Positions 16,693-25,957 are shown, counted from the stretch's first letter. The stretch: 37,132 nt of DNA from Arhodomonas aquaeolei DSM 8974 (GCF_000374645.1 NZ_KB894825.1:1-37132); one strand, 5' to 3'. Notes: generated from the sequence alone by a model not told the origin. Program-made: numbers and translations.

Positions 16693-17104
16693 GTTGGGCG
16701 ACCTCTCGTCAGCAGAGCTCGGCCTCCGGTACCATCATGACCGATGATCGGTACTCGGTTGGTTAACCTGGAACGTCCCCATTTTCGCGACAGCGTCTGC
16801 TTGGTACACAGGATCACGCCCTTGCCGTTCTGTTTTAGAATACGTTCCCGATGGAACGGTGCCAGCACGCCAACGTTACGGTCTCCCGCTGGAGCACAAC
16901 GGCTTGGCACGCAGCGGGTGGGTCCTCTCTACTCATCATCCGCGCAGCAACTCGGTGTGCCGCTTCCTTGGCATGTTCGATGGCCTCGTGGCAACAGATC
17001 TACTTCTGGAGGATTCGAGCAGTGCGGAGTGCCCTGCCGAGGTGTGGCCGAACCAAGCGTGAAAGATCATCGCATCCGAAGGTTTACGTAGGGCATCTCA
17101 AGCT
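16693..17104. other. 412-bp gene-free left boundary of the BREX locus
   Basis: Neither strand carries a recognisable protein. A minus-strand frame ending in the IS (residues such as RILKQNGKGVILCTKQTLSR) does not look like the missing part of the interrupted cyclase. The pglW promoter must lie here. The ATG at 17105 has only a distant AGGG (about 12 bases upstream), so pglW translation may be weak. Confidence 0.5.
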
Positions 17105-20100
17105 ATGAAGCCACCCCGCTGGCAGGTCGTGACCGAGTCCGAGTTCCCATGGGAGCGAAGCGCCCTCGAGTATCTCCGAGACCGGCTACCGGACTACGAG
17201 CCGTTTCGCGCATGGGCCAACCTGGAGTTCATAGCGGATGACGGCAGCGTTAATGAAGTTGACGTCCTCGTCGTCTCGCGCAGTCGTATCTACCTGGTCG
17301 AGATCAAGAGCCATCCTGGGCGTATCAGCGGGGACGCCGGTACGTGGACGTGGGAGCGCGACGGCCGTAGGAGCAGCTTCGACAATCCGCTTCTGCTGGC
17401 CAACCGTAAGGCAAAGAAGCTGAAGACCCTGCTGCAATCGCAGCGCGCCTTCCGCAAAAAGGGTGGCGGGCGGGTCCCCTACATCGAAGCGGTCGTATTT
17501 CTCTCGAACCAGGACTTGCGGTGTGATCTGACCGGGACTGCCCGGGCGGGGATCTACCTACCGGACAACAAGGCAGAAACCACACAGGAAAACATCCTGG
17601 CGCTATTGCGGGGCGAGCTCGACCAGCGCTCGGCGGCGGCTATCGGTCATGGCCAGTCTCGCCAGATCAAGCAGGCGCTGGAACAGTGCGGGATAAGAAA
17701 GTCGCAGCAGCAGAATCGAGTCGGTGACTTTCGCCTGAATACGCTGATTCGTGAGACCGATCTATACCAGGACTGGGAGGCGTCCCATGTCCGGTTCGAA
17801 CGCTCGCACCGGCGAGTCCGTATCTACCCGTATGCGCTCACCACTTCCGAAACCAGCCGACGGGAGCGTCAGAAGGCGGCAGAGCGAGAGTTCCAGATTC
17901 TGGATGGGGTGAAGCACCCGGGTATCCTGCAGGTCGAGCAGTTCACGGAGCATGAGCGCGGGCCCGCGCTCGTCTTCGAGCATCCCGAGGGCGTTGAGCG
18001 ACTGGATCAGTGGCTGCCGCTCCAGCGCGATACCCTGGACGCCGGTGACCGGCTGGACCTCGTGCGCCAGATCGCCGAGACCCTAAAGTTCGCGCACGGC
18101 AATCGACTGTATCATCGCGCGCTGAGCCCCGAGTCCATCCTCGTCTACCGTGACAAGCAACGCGGGCTCGCGCTGAAGCTTTTTGACTGGCAAAGCGCCC
18201 GCCAGGGGACGGGTACAGATGGCGGCACGCGGCTCTCCATATCCGAGACGTCGGCGCCGGCCTATTGGGGAGAAAATCAGTCGGAGGCCTTCATCGCGCC
18301 GGAAGCGATCGTGGGTGCGGGTTACGACGATCAGCGCATGGATGTCTTCTCGCTGGGGTGTCTCGCCTTTTTCCTGTTCTCCGAGACACCCCCCGCGGAC
18401 GGTGCCGAGGGTCTGCGCGCCAAGCTGGAGACGGGCGATGGTCTCCGGCTTTCCGACGTCATGGATGCCGCCCCATCGGCGCTGGATGACCTCATATGCG
18501 AGGCGACTCGCCCGGAAGCGATGGACCGGCTGAGTGGTGTGGACGAATTTCTGCAGGAGCTCGAGGGCGTCGAGGAAGAACTAACCCGCCCTGACCCGGA
18601 GGATCAACCCAACCCGCTGGATGCGCGCCCCAAGGACGTGCTCGACGGCGGCTTCCAGGTACGCCGCCGTCTGGGCAAGGGCTCCACGGCCGTTGCCTTG
18701 CTCGTCACTGACCGTGAGGGGCGGGAGGGCGTGCTCAAGGTCGCCCTGGAGCCGCGCTTTAACGAGCGCGTTGAACAGGAAGGCCAGGTGCTTGCTCAGT
18801 TACGGCACCAGAACATCGTCGAACTCTTTGATCGGACGACTGTTTCCGGCCACTCCGCCTTGTTCATGGCGCGAGCTGGTACCGAGAACAAGACCGGAAC
18901 CGAGACGCTGGCCCAGCGCATTCGCGAGGACGGCAAGCTCAGCCTGGATCTGCTGCAGCGATTCGGTGACGAACTGCTCCAGGTGGCCGCGTGGCTGGAG
19001 CAGGCGGGCGTCGCTCATCGGGACATCAAGCCGGACAACATCGGTATCGGCGAGACGCCCGGCAAAAAGCTCACCCTGGTTCTATTTGACTTCTCCCTGT
19101 CCAACGCGCCACCGGAGAACATTCGCGCGGGCACGCCGCCGTACCTGGATCCCTTCCTCTCCAAGCGTCGGCCGCAACGCTGGGACCTCCATGCTGAGCG
19201 GTACGCCGCGGCCGTGACGCTCTACGAAATGGCCACTGGTGTTACCCCGTCCTGGGGGGACGGCTCCAGCGATCCGCTGTTGACTGATGAGGAGGTCTAC
19301 CTCGACACCGCGCAATTTGACGCCGCCGTGCGCGAGGGTCTGACTCGGTTTTTCCGCCAGGCGCTGGCCCGTGATCCGGCGGACCGCTTCGACACCGCCG
19401 AGGAGATGCGAAGGGCCTGGTATCGCGTCTTCGAGCACGTCGACCGCCCCACGCGCACGACCCACGACGACGACATACCGGACGTGGACGCCCTGCTGGA
19501 CGAGATGCTGCCGTACCTCGACCGCAGCACACCCATCTCGGAGCTCGGCTTGAGCGGCCGCCTTATGAATGCCCTTGGCGATCGTCTCGGCGTCAATCAG
19601 ATAGACGATCTGCTGCGCCTACCACGTATTCGCCTGTATCGAAACAAGGGCTTGGGCCAACGCACGGTTTCCCAGATCCGGCAATTGGCCGAACGCCTGC
19701 GCGAGCATTTCGAGTCAGAGGCCACCACCACCGCCGCCGACGACGACGAGGATGGCGACAGCGTCGGCGCCCCGGAATACTGGAGCCTGGACCGCCTTGT
19801 GGCTCGCGTCGTGCACAACCGCATGGAGGAAGAGGAAGCGCGCCTGCTCCGCGGCTTCCTCGGACTGGACGCCGAGGAAGGGGGCGCTGGCGGGAACGAG
19901 GGCGGCGAGCCGACAGGCGAATGGGCCGACACCCGCAACGCAGCCCGCCGGCTCGCCGTCCCCCGGCAAACGCTGGAGAGCGCTCTGGACCGGGCGCGCG
20001 AGCGATGGGCCAAGCGACAGTGGATGACGGCCCTTCGCCAGGACGTGGGAGAGCTGGTACGCCGCCACGGCGGTGTGCTCACACTGAGCGAGCTGTGTCA

Positions 20101-21334
20101 CGGGCTCGTCAGCATGCGGGGGGCGGCCAGCGACGGCGTGCGCCGGGAGCGCCGGGCCCTCGCCGTGGCGGCGGCGGCCTGCGAGGTGGAGGAGGGCCTG
20201 GAAAAGCCGCGCTTCGTTGTCTTTCGAGGCCAGCACCACACGTTTGTGTTGGCCACCGAGCACCTGGACGAAGCCTGGGCGGCCTCCGATGCCCCACGAC
20301 GCGCCCGCTATGCCGAGGCCCTCGGCGAGGCGGCGGACCGCATGGCCGCCGAGGACCCACTCCCCGCACCGCAACGGGTCATCGAGGCACTACGCACCAT
20401 CGACGCTCCCGAGCCCGAGCTGAGCGATAACCGTCTGGTCAATCTGGCCGTGGCCAGCTCCAGCACCGCCGCGTTGTCGAGTCGCCTGGAGATCTACCCG
20501 CGCGGCATGGACGCCGAGCGCGCGTTGCGCCTGGGGTACGGCGCCCTCATCGGGCCGAGCAAACTCACCGCACGCGCCATCCAGCAACGGATCGCACGAC
20601 GCTATCCGGAGGCGGAGCCGCTGCCGGATCACCCGCGTCTGGACACGCTGCTCGATCAGGTAGACGCCCAGTTGCGCTGGGACAGCCGTCAGGGGCACTA
20701 CACCGTTGCCAGCGTTCGGGGGTCGCTGACCGCCGGCGATACCACCCGCGATACGACCGCGGCCGAAAGCCCGGGCAGCGAACGCGTCACGGAGATCGAG
20801 CACAAACTCCGTCGCGTGGCAAAGGAGGGCCGCTTCCTCGCCCTGCGCATTGCGCCACGACACATGGTTCGGGCCCAGCAGCGCCTCTCCACCGGTTATG
20901 GCCTCACCCCGTACAGCCTGGAGGGCGAACTGCTGCGTGCCATGAAGGCCGTCGCTGAGGCGCGTAAGGCCCGCTGGAGCGTTGTGCTGGAAGCCGACGG
21001 GGCGGGGCCCGACGGGGCCAACTGGCCGCGCTTGCTGCAGCTTGTGGCGGAAGCCGTCCGGCGCATTACCCCGTCCGTTATCGAGGCCGATTCGCCGATC
21101 CTGATTCTCAACCCCGGATTGCTGGTCCGCTACGGCCACATGGAGCTGCTCAACCGCGTGCGCGACGCCTGTGAGCGCGGGCGGCACCCGGGCGCGGTCC
21201 TGCTGATTCCAGGCTCGAGTGCCTCGACGCTGCCGATGATCGACGACCGGGCGCTGCCCATCGTGCACACTTCCGAGTGGCTGCACGCGGACCGTCACTG
21301 GCTGAACACGCCCCCCGAAACGGTGAAGGGGTAA
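17105..21334 (+). CDS. pglW: BREX-2 Ser/Thr kinase PglW (NERD + pseudokinase + kinase)
   Basis: The 1409-residue cytosolic protein is of the usual PglW length. Residues of about 10-130 are a NERD nuclease-like domain with Asp53 and the pair Glu66-x-Lys68 (YLVEIKSH). Residues of about 235-495 form a first kinase-like domain whose catalytic loop reads YHRALSPES (HRA at 337-339) and whose metal loop reads LFDWQS, so it should be inactive. Residues of about 517-780 are an intact kinase: glycine loop LGKGSTAVAL, lysine in VLKVAL, HRDIKPDNI (Asp640), DFSLS and the APE-like region. Residues 808-870 (ISELGLSGRLMNALGDRLG... LGQRTVSQI) resemble the RNA polymerase alpha C-terminal DNA-binding fold. The C-terminal third has no family I can name. 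In Pgl systems PglW is an essential kinase; its target here is unknown. Confidence 0.92.
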   Translation: MKPPRWQVVTESEFPWERSALEYLRDRLPDYEPFRAWANLEFIADDGSVNEVDVLVVSRSRIYLVEIKSHPGRISGDAGTWTWERDGRRSSFDNPLLLANRKAKKLKTLLQSQRAFRKKGGGRVPYIEAVVFLSNQDLRCDLTGTARAGIYLPDNKAETTQENILALLRGELDQRSAAAIGHGQSRQIKQALEQCGIRKSQQQNRVGDFRLNTLIRETDLYQDWEASHVRFERSHRRVRIYPYALTTSETSRRERQKAAEREFQILDGVKHPGILQVEQFTEHERGPALVFEHPEGVERLDQWLPLQRDTLDAGDRLDLVRQIAETLKFAHGNRLYHRALSPESILVYRDKQRGLALKLFDWQSARQGTGTDGGTRLSISETSAPAYWGENQSEAFIAPEAIVGAGYDDQRMDVFSLGCLAFFLFSETPPADGAEGLRAKLETGDGLRLSDVMDAAPSALDDLICEATRPEAMDRLSGVDEFLQELEGVEEELTRPDPEDQPNPLDARPKDVLDGGFQVRRRLGKGSTAVALLVTDREGREGVLKVALEPRFNERVEQEGQVLAQLRHQNIVELFDRTTVSGHSALFMARAGTENKTGTETLAQRIREDGKLSLDLLQRFGDELLQVAAWLEQAGVAHRDIKPDNIGIGETPGKKLTLVLFDFSLSNAPPENIRAGTPPYLDPFLSKRRPQRWDLHAERYAAAVTLYEMATGVTPSWGDGSSDPLLTDEEVYLDTAQFDAAVREGLTRFFRQALARDPADRFDTAEEMRRAWYRVFEHVDRPTRTTHDDDIPDVDALLDEMLPYLDRSTPISELGLSGRLMNALGDRLGVNQIDDLLRLPRIRLYRNKGLGQRTVSQIRQLAERLREHFESEATTTAADDDEDGDSVGAPEYWSLDRLVARVVHNRMEEEEARLLRGFLGLDAEEGGAGGNEGGEPTGEWADTRNAARRLAVPRQTLESALDRARERWAKRQWMTALRQDVGELVRRHGGVLTLSELCHGLVSMRGAASDGVRRERRALAVAAAACEVEEGLEKPRFVVFRGQHHTFVLATEHLDEAWAASDAPRRARYAEALGEAADRMAAEDPLPAPQRVIEALRTIDAPEPELSDNRLVNLAVASSSTAALSSRLEIYPRGMDAERALRLGYGALIGPSKLTARAIQQRIARRYPEAEPLPDHPRLDTLLDQVDAQLRWDSRQGHYTVASVRGSLTAGDTTRDTTAAESPGSERVTEIEHKLRRVAKEGRFLALRIAPRHMVRAQQRLSTGYGLTPYSLEGELLRAMKAVAEARKARWSVVLEADGAGPDGANWPRLLQLVAEAVRRITPSVIEADSPILILNPGLLVRYGHMELLNRVRDACERGRHPGAVLLIPGSSASTLPMIDDRALPIVHTSEWLHADRHWLNTPPETVKG

Positions 21335-21392
21335 TCGACTATGGGGGCTTCGAGGGAGCTGCCGAACTCCAACGGCGTGACTCGGGGTCACA

Positions 21393-21503
21393 ATGCATGT
21401 TGGCAGTGAGTTCTCGCTGTTGACGGCGGTGGCGCTTTCGTTGGGCGGCTCCCCGACAGAGCTGGATCGATTCGCGCTTTGGTTTCTCGAAGCCCTCAGC
21501 TAA
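21393..21503 (+). CDS. Candidate 36-residue small protein between pglW and pglX
   Basis: An ATG at 21393, with GGGG five bases upstream, opens a frame of 36 codons ending in TAA. The peptide begins MHVGSEFSLLTAVALSL and ends DRFALWFLEALS, hydrophobic and probably helical. The 263-bp gap (21335-21597) is otherwise empty and must hold any internal promoter for pglX. I recognise no family, and it may be chance. Confidence 0.25.
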   Translation: MHVGSEFSLLTAVALSLGGSPTELDRFALWFLEALS

Positions 21504-21597
21504 ACAGTCACACAGAGAATCAAAGCCAATCCGGTTTAGGCCAGACGTAGGGTTTACCGGTTGGTCCGTTCCACCTGTTTCGTAGAGAAGGGGCAAC

Positions 21598-24500
21598 ATG
21601 GGGGTAGAACTGAACGCGCTGCGTCGGGACCTGCAGCAGCAGGTGGCGAACCTGACCGACGACCTGCGTGAGCGCAGCGAGGCCGTGGCGTCGATGCGGG
21701 ATCGCCTGCAGGCGGAGTACCGCGAGGCGCGTGACAGCGGTCGCACGGCCGCAACGTACCAGGACTGGCGGGAGGACAACCTCACCCAGAGCGCGGTCGC
21801 CTGGGTGCTGGCGGGCGTTTTCGTGCGCTTCCTGGAGGACAACCAGCTCCTGGCCGAGGCGTTCATCACAGGCCCCGGTGAGCGCGCGCGCCAGGCCCGC
21901 GAGCGGCGGGACGGCTACTTCCGCGAGCACCCCACGGACACGGACCGGGACTACTTCCTCAACGTCTTCGAGACCGTCGGAGAGCTGCCCGCCATGCGCG
22001 AGCTGTTCGACCGGGAACACAACCCGCTCTGGCAACTCACACCGTCCGGCGACGCCGCCCGCGGGCTCTGGGAATTCTGGCGTCGGGTGGTCCCGGAGAC
22101 GGGCGAGCTGGTCCACGACTTCACCGATCCGGACTGGGACACGCGCTTCCTCGGCGATCTGTACGAGCAGCTCTCCGAGCGGGCGCGTAAGCAGTTCGCC
22201 CTGCTGCAGACGCCGGAGTTCGTCGAGGAATTCATCCTGGATCGCACGCTCGACCCGGCCATCGAGGACTTCGGGTTGGAGGCGGTGCGGCTGATCGACC
22301 CCACCTGTGGCTCGGGTCACTTCCTCATCGGTGCGTTCCATCGCCTGCTCCAGCGCTGGCACCGCCAGGCACCGGCCATGACCCCGCGCGAGCGCATTCA
22401 GAAAGCCCTGCGCGCCGTGGCGGGCGTGGACATCAACCCCTTCGCCGTCAGCATCGCGCGCTTCCGCCTGCTCATCGCGGCCCTGCAGGCCGAGGGGATA
22501 GGAAAGGTCAAGGAGGCGCCTGCCTACCAATTCGAGTTGGCCGCGGGTGACAGCCTGCTACATGGCCTGCCATTGAACGAGCTGGCGCTGGACCATGCCG
22601 GATCCATGCGGCGCCATCCGAGTTTCGGCCAGGCCTACCGGTCCGAGGATATCGAGGCGCTGAACCGAATCCTGGGGAGTCACTACCACGCGGTGGTCGG
22701 CAATCCACCGTACATCACGGTCAAGGACAAGGCGCAGAACGCACTCTACCGCCGCTTCTACGGCGAGGTCTGCCACCGCCAATATGCGTTGACCGTGCCG
22801 TTCACGCAGCGCTTCTTCAGTCTCGCGTTGCCGGGCGGTGACCGCCAGCCCGCCGGCCACACCGGCATGATCATCGCGGACTCCTTCATGAAGCGGGAGT
22901 TCGGCAAGAAGCTGGTGGAGCAGTTCCTGCCGCGGGTGAACCTGACGCATGTCATCCATACGGCTGGGGCCTATATCCCGGGGCACGGCACACCGACCGT
23001 CATCCTCTTTGGCAGCAACCGGGCACCGACGGCGCCCACGGTGCGGACAGTCATGGGGATACGAGGGGAGCCGGGCACACCGTCTGATCCAGCGAGGGGC
23101 CAGGTGTGGAGCGCTATCCTCGATCAAGTCGATCAGCCGGGCAGCGAAAGTGACTTCGTGTCGGTAGCCGATCTCGAAAGGCCTACCTTTGCGGCTCACC
23201 CATGGTCGTTGGGCGGCGGCAGTATTACTGCGGTGAAGGAGCATGTGGAAGGTAGCGCCCAATCCACAATGCAGGAGTGGGCAACCTCCATTGGATTTGT
23301 TTGCATCACCAAGAGTGATGAGGTGTTTGTTCAGGAACCTGACGTCTTCAGGCGTCAGGGTGTCCCTATGAATCTTGTCCGTACCTTCGGGATCGGCGAG
23401 GACATACGGGATTGGGCCTTCTACGAGGTCTGGTCGGCGCTGTTTCCCTATACACCGTCCGTTGAGGTAATTGAGCCGCAGGCGATTGAAGGGGCCTTTC
23501 CGTTCATGTGGCCGTATCGGACGACCTTGTTCGATCGCAAAGTCTTTGGTGGTAAGACCTATCGCGATGTTGGCAAGGCCTGGTACGAGTACGGCCAGAT
23601 TCCCGCGGATCGCTTTCAGATCCCAAGATCCATCACCTTCGCCTTCGTCGCCACCCACAACCACTTCGTCCTCGACCGCGGCGGCAAGGTGTTCAATCGT
23701 TCGGCGCCGGTGATCAAGCTCCCGGCCGAGGCCAGCGAGGACGACCATCTGGCGCTGCTGGGCCTGCTGAACAGCTCGGTGGCCTGCTTCTGGATGAAGC
23801 AGGTGTTTCACAGCAAGGGAGCTGGCGGCGGAAGCCGAGTGGCGGCGGGTTACTCGGCAATGGGCGACGAGAACTGGGAAAGTCATTACGAGTTCACCGG
23901 CACCGGCCTGAAGCAGTTCCCAGTCACCGAGACCAAGCCCCTGGACCTCGCCCGGCAGCTCGACGATCTCGCCACCCGGCGGCAGGCCGTCCTGCCGGAC
24001 GCGCTGAGGGACCGCCTGCCGCTCTCCCGCGATGAGCTGGACGCCTACCGCGCGCAGGCTGAGGACCTGCTCGGGCGCATGATCGCGCTGCAGGAGGAAG
24101 TGGACTGGCGATGCTACCGGCTCTACGGCGTGCTCGATCGGGACTTCGAGTACTGCGATGCGGCCGGTCGGCCACAGTCGCCCCCGGCGCTGCGCCTGGG
24201 CGAACGGGCCTTCGAGATCGCCATGGCGCGGCGCATGGCCGCTGGCAAGCTGGAGACGAGCTGGTTTCGTCGCCATGGCTCCACGCCCATCACGGAGCTC
24301 CCAACGGACTGGCCCGAGGATTACCGCGCCCTGGTCGAGGCGCGCATCGAGCACATCCAGTCGGACCGCTACATCGGCCTGCTGGAGCAGCCCGAGCACA
24401 AGCGCCGCTGGAACTTGGATAGCTGGGCAGAGACGGAAGAGGCCGCGCTGCGCCGCTGGCTGCTGGACCGATTGGAGGCGGGGCGTTACTGGGGCGAGCC

Positions 24501-25287
24501 GGCCCTGCAGACCACCAACGATCTGGCGGACCGGGCGGTGCTGGATGTTGACTTCATGGCGGTTGCGGAGCTCTACGTCGGCCGCAGCGGCGTGGATGTG
24601 AAGAAGCTGGTGGCGGAGCTGGTGGCGGACGAGGCCGTACCACTGCTGTCGGTGCTGCGCTACAAGGCGGCCGGGCAGCGCAAGCGTCAGGACTGGGAGG
24701 CCACCTGGGCGCTCCAGCGGCGCGAGGACGCCATCGATGCGGAGGTGGCCGCCGAGCTGACACAGGGCGATGACGAGTCGGATGCGGACTTCGCCCAGCG
24801 GCTGAAGCGCGCGCAGGATGAACGCAAACGCACCGAGCTGGGCACCATCCCGGTGCCGCCGAAGTACAACAAGGGGGATTTTCTGGACGGCACCTACTGG
24901 CGGCTGCGCGGGGCGCTGGACGTGCCCAAGGAGCGCTTCGTCAGCCTGCCCCATTGCAGCCCGGACGGTGACAACAGCCTGCTGGTCGGGTGGGCGGGCT
25001 GGGACAGCCTGCAGCGGATGCAGGCGGTCGCGGCGTGTTACACGGACCGCCGCCAGCAGGCCGGCTGGCCCGCGGAGCGCCTGGTGCCATTTCTCGCGGC
25101 GATGGATGAGCTGCTGCCCTGGGTCCAGCAGTGGCACAGCACGCCGGACCCGGAGTTCGGCCGGATGGACGAGTTCTTCGAGACCTACCTGACCGGTCAG
25201 CTCCAGGAGCTGGGCCTGACGCGGGATGCCATCCGCCAGTGGCAACCGCCGCAGACACGTCGGCGGGGCCGCAAGGCCCAGAGCTGA
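21598..25287 (+). CDS. pglX: BREX-2 adenine-specific DNA methyltransferase PglX
   Basis: The 1229-residue enzyme starts at the ATG at 21598 behind AGAAGGGG. It is expected to methylate adenine N6 in an asymmetric host motif, marking self DNA and taking part in phage blocking. The AdoMet-binding motif I is DPTCGSGHFL (Asp234) and the catalytic motif IV is NPPY (369-372). The N-terminal helical part reads LTQSAVAWVLAGVFVRFLEDNQLL. The middle region (about residues 535-680), which in such enzymes recognises the target, has strikingly low G+C. The C-terminal half carries helical regions with RALVEARIEHIQSDRYIGLLE and KYNKGDFLDGTYWRLRGALD, conserved in BREX-2 PglX as I recall. There are no long G tracts of the kind that cause phase variation of Streptomyces pglX. 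Confidence 0.95.
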   Translation: MGVELNALRRDLQQQVANLTDDLRERSEAVASMRDRLQAEYREARDSGRTAATYQDWREDNLTQSAVAWVLAGVFVRFLEDNQLLAEAFITGPGERARQARERRDGYFREHPTDTDRDYFLNVFETVGELPAMRELFDREHNPLWQLTPSGDAARGLWEFWRRVVPETGELVHDFTDPDWDTRFLGDLYEQLSERARKQFALLQTPEFVEEFILDRTLDPAIEDFGLEAVRLIDPTCGSGHFLIGAFHRLLQRWHRQAPAMTPRERIQKALRAVAGVDINPFAVSIARFRLLIAALQAEGIGKVKEAPAYQFELAAGDSLLHGLPLNELALDHAGSMRRHPSFGQAYRSEDIEALNRILGSHYHAVVGNPPYITVKDKAQNALYRRFYGEVCHRQYALTVPFTQRFFSLALPGGDRQPAGHTGMIIADSFMKREFGKKLVEQFLPRVNLTHVIHTAGAYIPGHGTPTVILFGSNRAPTAPTVRTVMGIRGEPGTPSDPARGQVWSAILDQVDQPGSESDFVSVADLERPTFAAHPWSLGGGSITAVKEHVEGSAQSTMQEWATSIGFVCITKSDEVFVQEPDVFRRQGVPMNLVRTFGIGEDIRDWAFYEVWSALFPYTPSVEVIEPQAIEGAFPFMWPYRTTLFDRKVFGGKTYRDVGKAWYEYGQIPADRFQIPRSITFAFVATHNHFVLDRGGKVFNRSAPVIKLPAEASEDDHLALLGLLNSSVACFWMKQVFHSKGAGGGSRVAAGYSAMGDENWESHYEFTGTGLKQFPVTETKPLDLARQLDDLATRRQAVLPDALRDRLPLSRDELDAYRAQAEDLLGRMIALQEEVDWRCYRLYGVLDRDFEYCDAAGRPQSPPALRLGERAFEIAMARRMAAGKLETSWFRRHGSTPITELPTDWPEDYRALVEARIEHIQSDRYIGLLEQPEHKRRWNLDSWAETEEAALRRWLLDRLEAGRYWGEPALQTTNDLADRAVLDVDFMAVAELYVGRSGVDVKKLVAELVADEAVPLLSVLRYKAAGQRKRQDWEATWALQRREDAIDAEVAAELTQGDDESDADFAQRLKRAQDERKRTELGTIPVPPKYNKGDFLDGTYWRLRGALDVPKERFVSLPHCSPDGDNSLLVGWAGWDSLQRMQAVAACYTDRRQQAGWPAERLVPFLAAMDELLPWVQQWHSTPDPEFGRMDEFFETYLTGQLQELGLTRDAIRQWQPPQTRRRGRKAQS

Positions 25288-25315
25288 AGCGGCTGGCTTA
25301 CTGCTAGACTACAGT

Positions 25316-25332
25316 CGAATACAGAGTATTCG
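25316..25332. promoter_or_regulatory. Perfect palindrome upstream of the antitoxin gene (probable operator)
   Basis: CGAATAC (25316-25322) and GTATTCG (25326-25332) form an inverted repeat around AGA. It lies 20 bases before the antitoxin start and 29 bases after the pglX stop. Ribbon-helix-helix antitoxins bind such palindromes to repress their own operon. A weak -10-like TAGACT lies at 25305-25310. Confidence 0.6.
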
Positions 25333-25351
25333 GATATCAGCGGGGGCCGTG

Positions 25352-25624
25352 ATGGGTGTCACCACCGTTCGATTCCAGCCGGAGGTGGAGCAGGGGCTGG
25401 AGGCCATGGCTCAGCGGCTCCAGCGCAGCAAGGGCTGGCTGATCAATCAGGCCATGGCGGAATACCTGGAGCGCCATCAGCGCGAGCAGGCGCGCTGGCA
25501 GGCGACGCTGGACGCCGTGGAGTCCGCCACCCAGGGGCGCGTCGCCGATGGGGAGGCGGTGCACAACTGGCTGCGCAGTTGGGGGCAGACGGACGAGCTG
25601 CCGCCGCCCAAGGCGGGTGAGTGA
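25352..25624 (+). CDS. Ribbon-helix-helix antitoxin of a RelBE/ParDE-type module
   Basis: The 90-residue protein starts at the ATG at 25352; a longer open frame upstream overlaps pglX and is a shadow. The N-terminal MGVTTVRFQPEVEQGLEAMA is a beta strand plus helix, and QRSKGWLINQAMAEYLERH is the second helix of a CopG/RHH DNA-binding fold. The rest (ATLDAVESATQGRVADGEAV, HNWLRSWGQT) is the toxin-wrapping tail seen in antitoxins that pair with RelE/ParE proteins. It probably neutralises the next gene's product and represses the pair through the palindrome upstream. The stop overlaps the toxin start as GTGA. Confidence 0.88.
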   Translation: MGVTTVRFQPEVEQGLEAMAQRLQRSKGWLINQAMAEYLERHQREQARWQATLDAVESATQGRVADGEAVHNWLRSWGQTDELPPPKAGE

Positions 25625-25908
25625 GGCGGGTCTATGCTGCGGAGGCCATTGAGGACCTCAGCCGCCTGCGGGCCTTCATCGCCGAGCATGACCCGAATGC
25701 GGCCGGTCGAGTGGCGGCAGAGTTGCTGGAACGCCTGGAGACGTTGCCGCGGTTTCCGCGCATGGGGCGGCCCGTCGCTGCTGCGCCGGAGCCGGAGACC
25801 GTTCGTGACATGGTCTTCGGCCGCTATGTCGTGCGCTACTCCGTGCATCGGGAGACGCTGGTGATCCTGCGGGTCTGGCACGAGCTTGAGGGGCGGGGCG
25901 GGTCATGA
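25621..25908 (+). CDS. RelE/ParE-family toxin
   Basis: The 95-residue protein starts at GTG 25621, overlapping the antitoxin stop. The fold pattern is that of the RelE/ParE superfamily: AEAIEDLSRLRAFIAEHDP (helix pair), LETLPRFPRMGRPV (the conserved P-x-x-G-R-x-V turn), VRDMVFGRYVVRYSVHRETL and VILRVWHELEGR. Members inhibit either translation by cutting mRNA on the ribosome or DNA gyrase; the sequence does not decide which. R-x-(Y/V)-x-V-x-Y near the C terminus is present. The gene sits inside the BREX operon, where loss of the locus would free the toxin. Confidence 0.88.
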   Translation: MRRVYAAEAIEDLSRLRAFIAEHDPNAAGRVAAELLERLETLPRFPRMGRPVAAAPEPETVRDMVFGRYVVRYSVHRETLVILRVWHELEGRGGS

Positions 25909-25957
25909 GGCGGATAGGCCCGGCAAGCCTGCGACGACGGAATTTGCGGGTGTGCCC

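Noticed and set aside
16587-16910. Minus-strand frame right of the IS3 element as the lost half of the cyclase gene
   Set aside because: The residues (VILCTKQTLSRKWGRS, HDGTGGRALL) do not match a GGDEF domain, and the frame includes IS sequence.
16744-17091. 115-codon plus-strand frame before pglW as a BREX regulator
   Set aside because: There is no helix-turn-helix or other fold pattern; composition is irregular and there is no ribosome-binding site.
22558-25245. 895-codon minus-strand open frame opposite pglX
   Set aside because: It is antisense to an intact methyltransferase and carries no domain.
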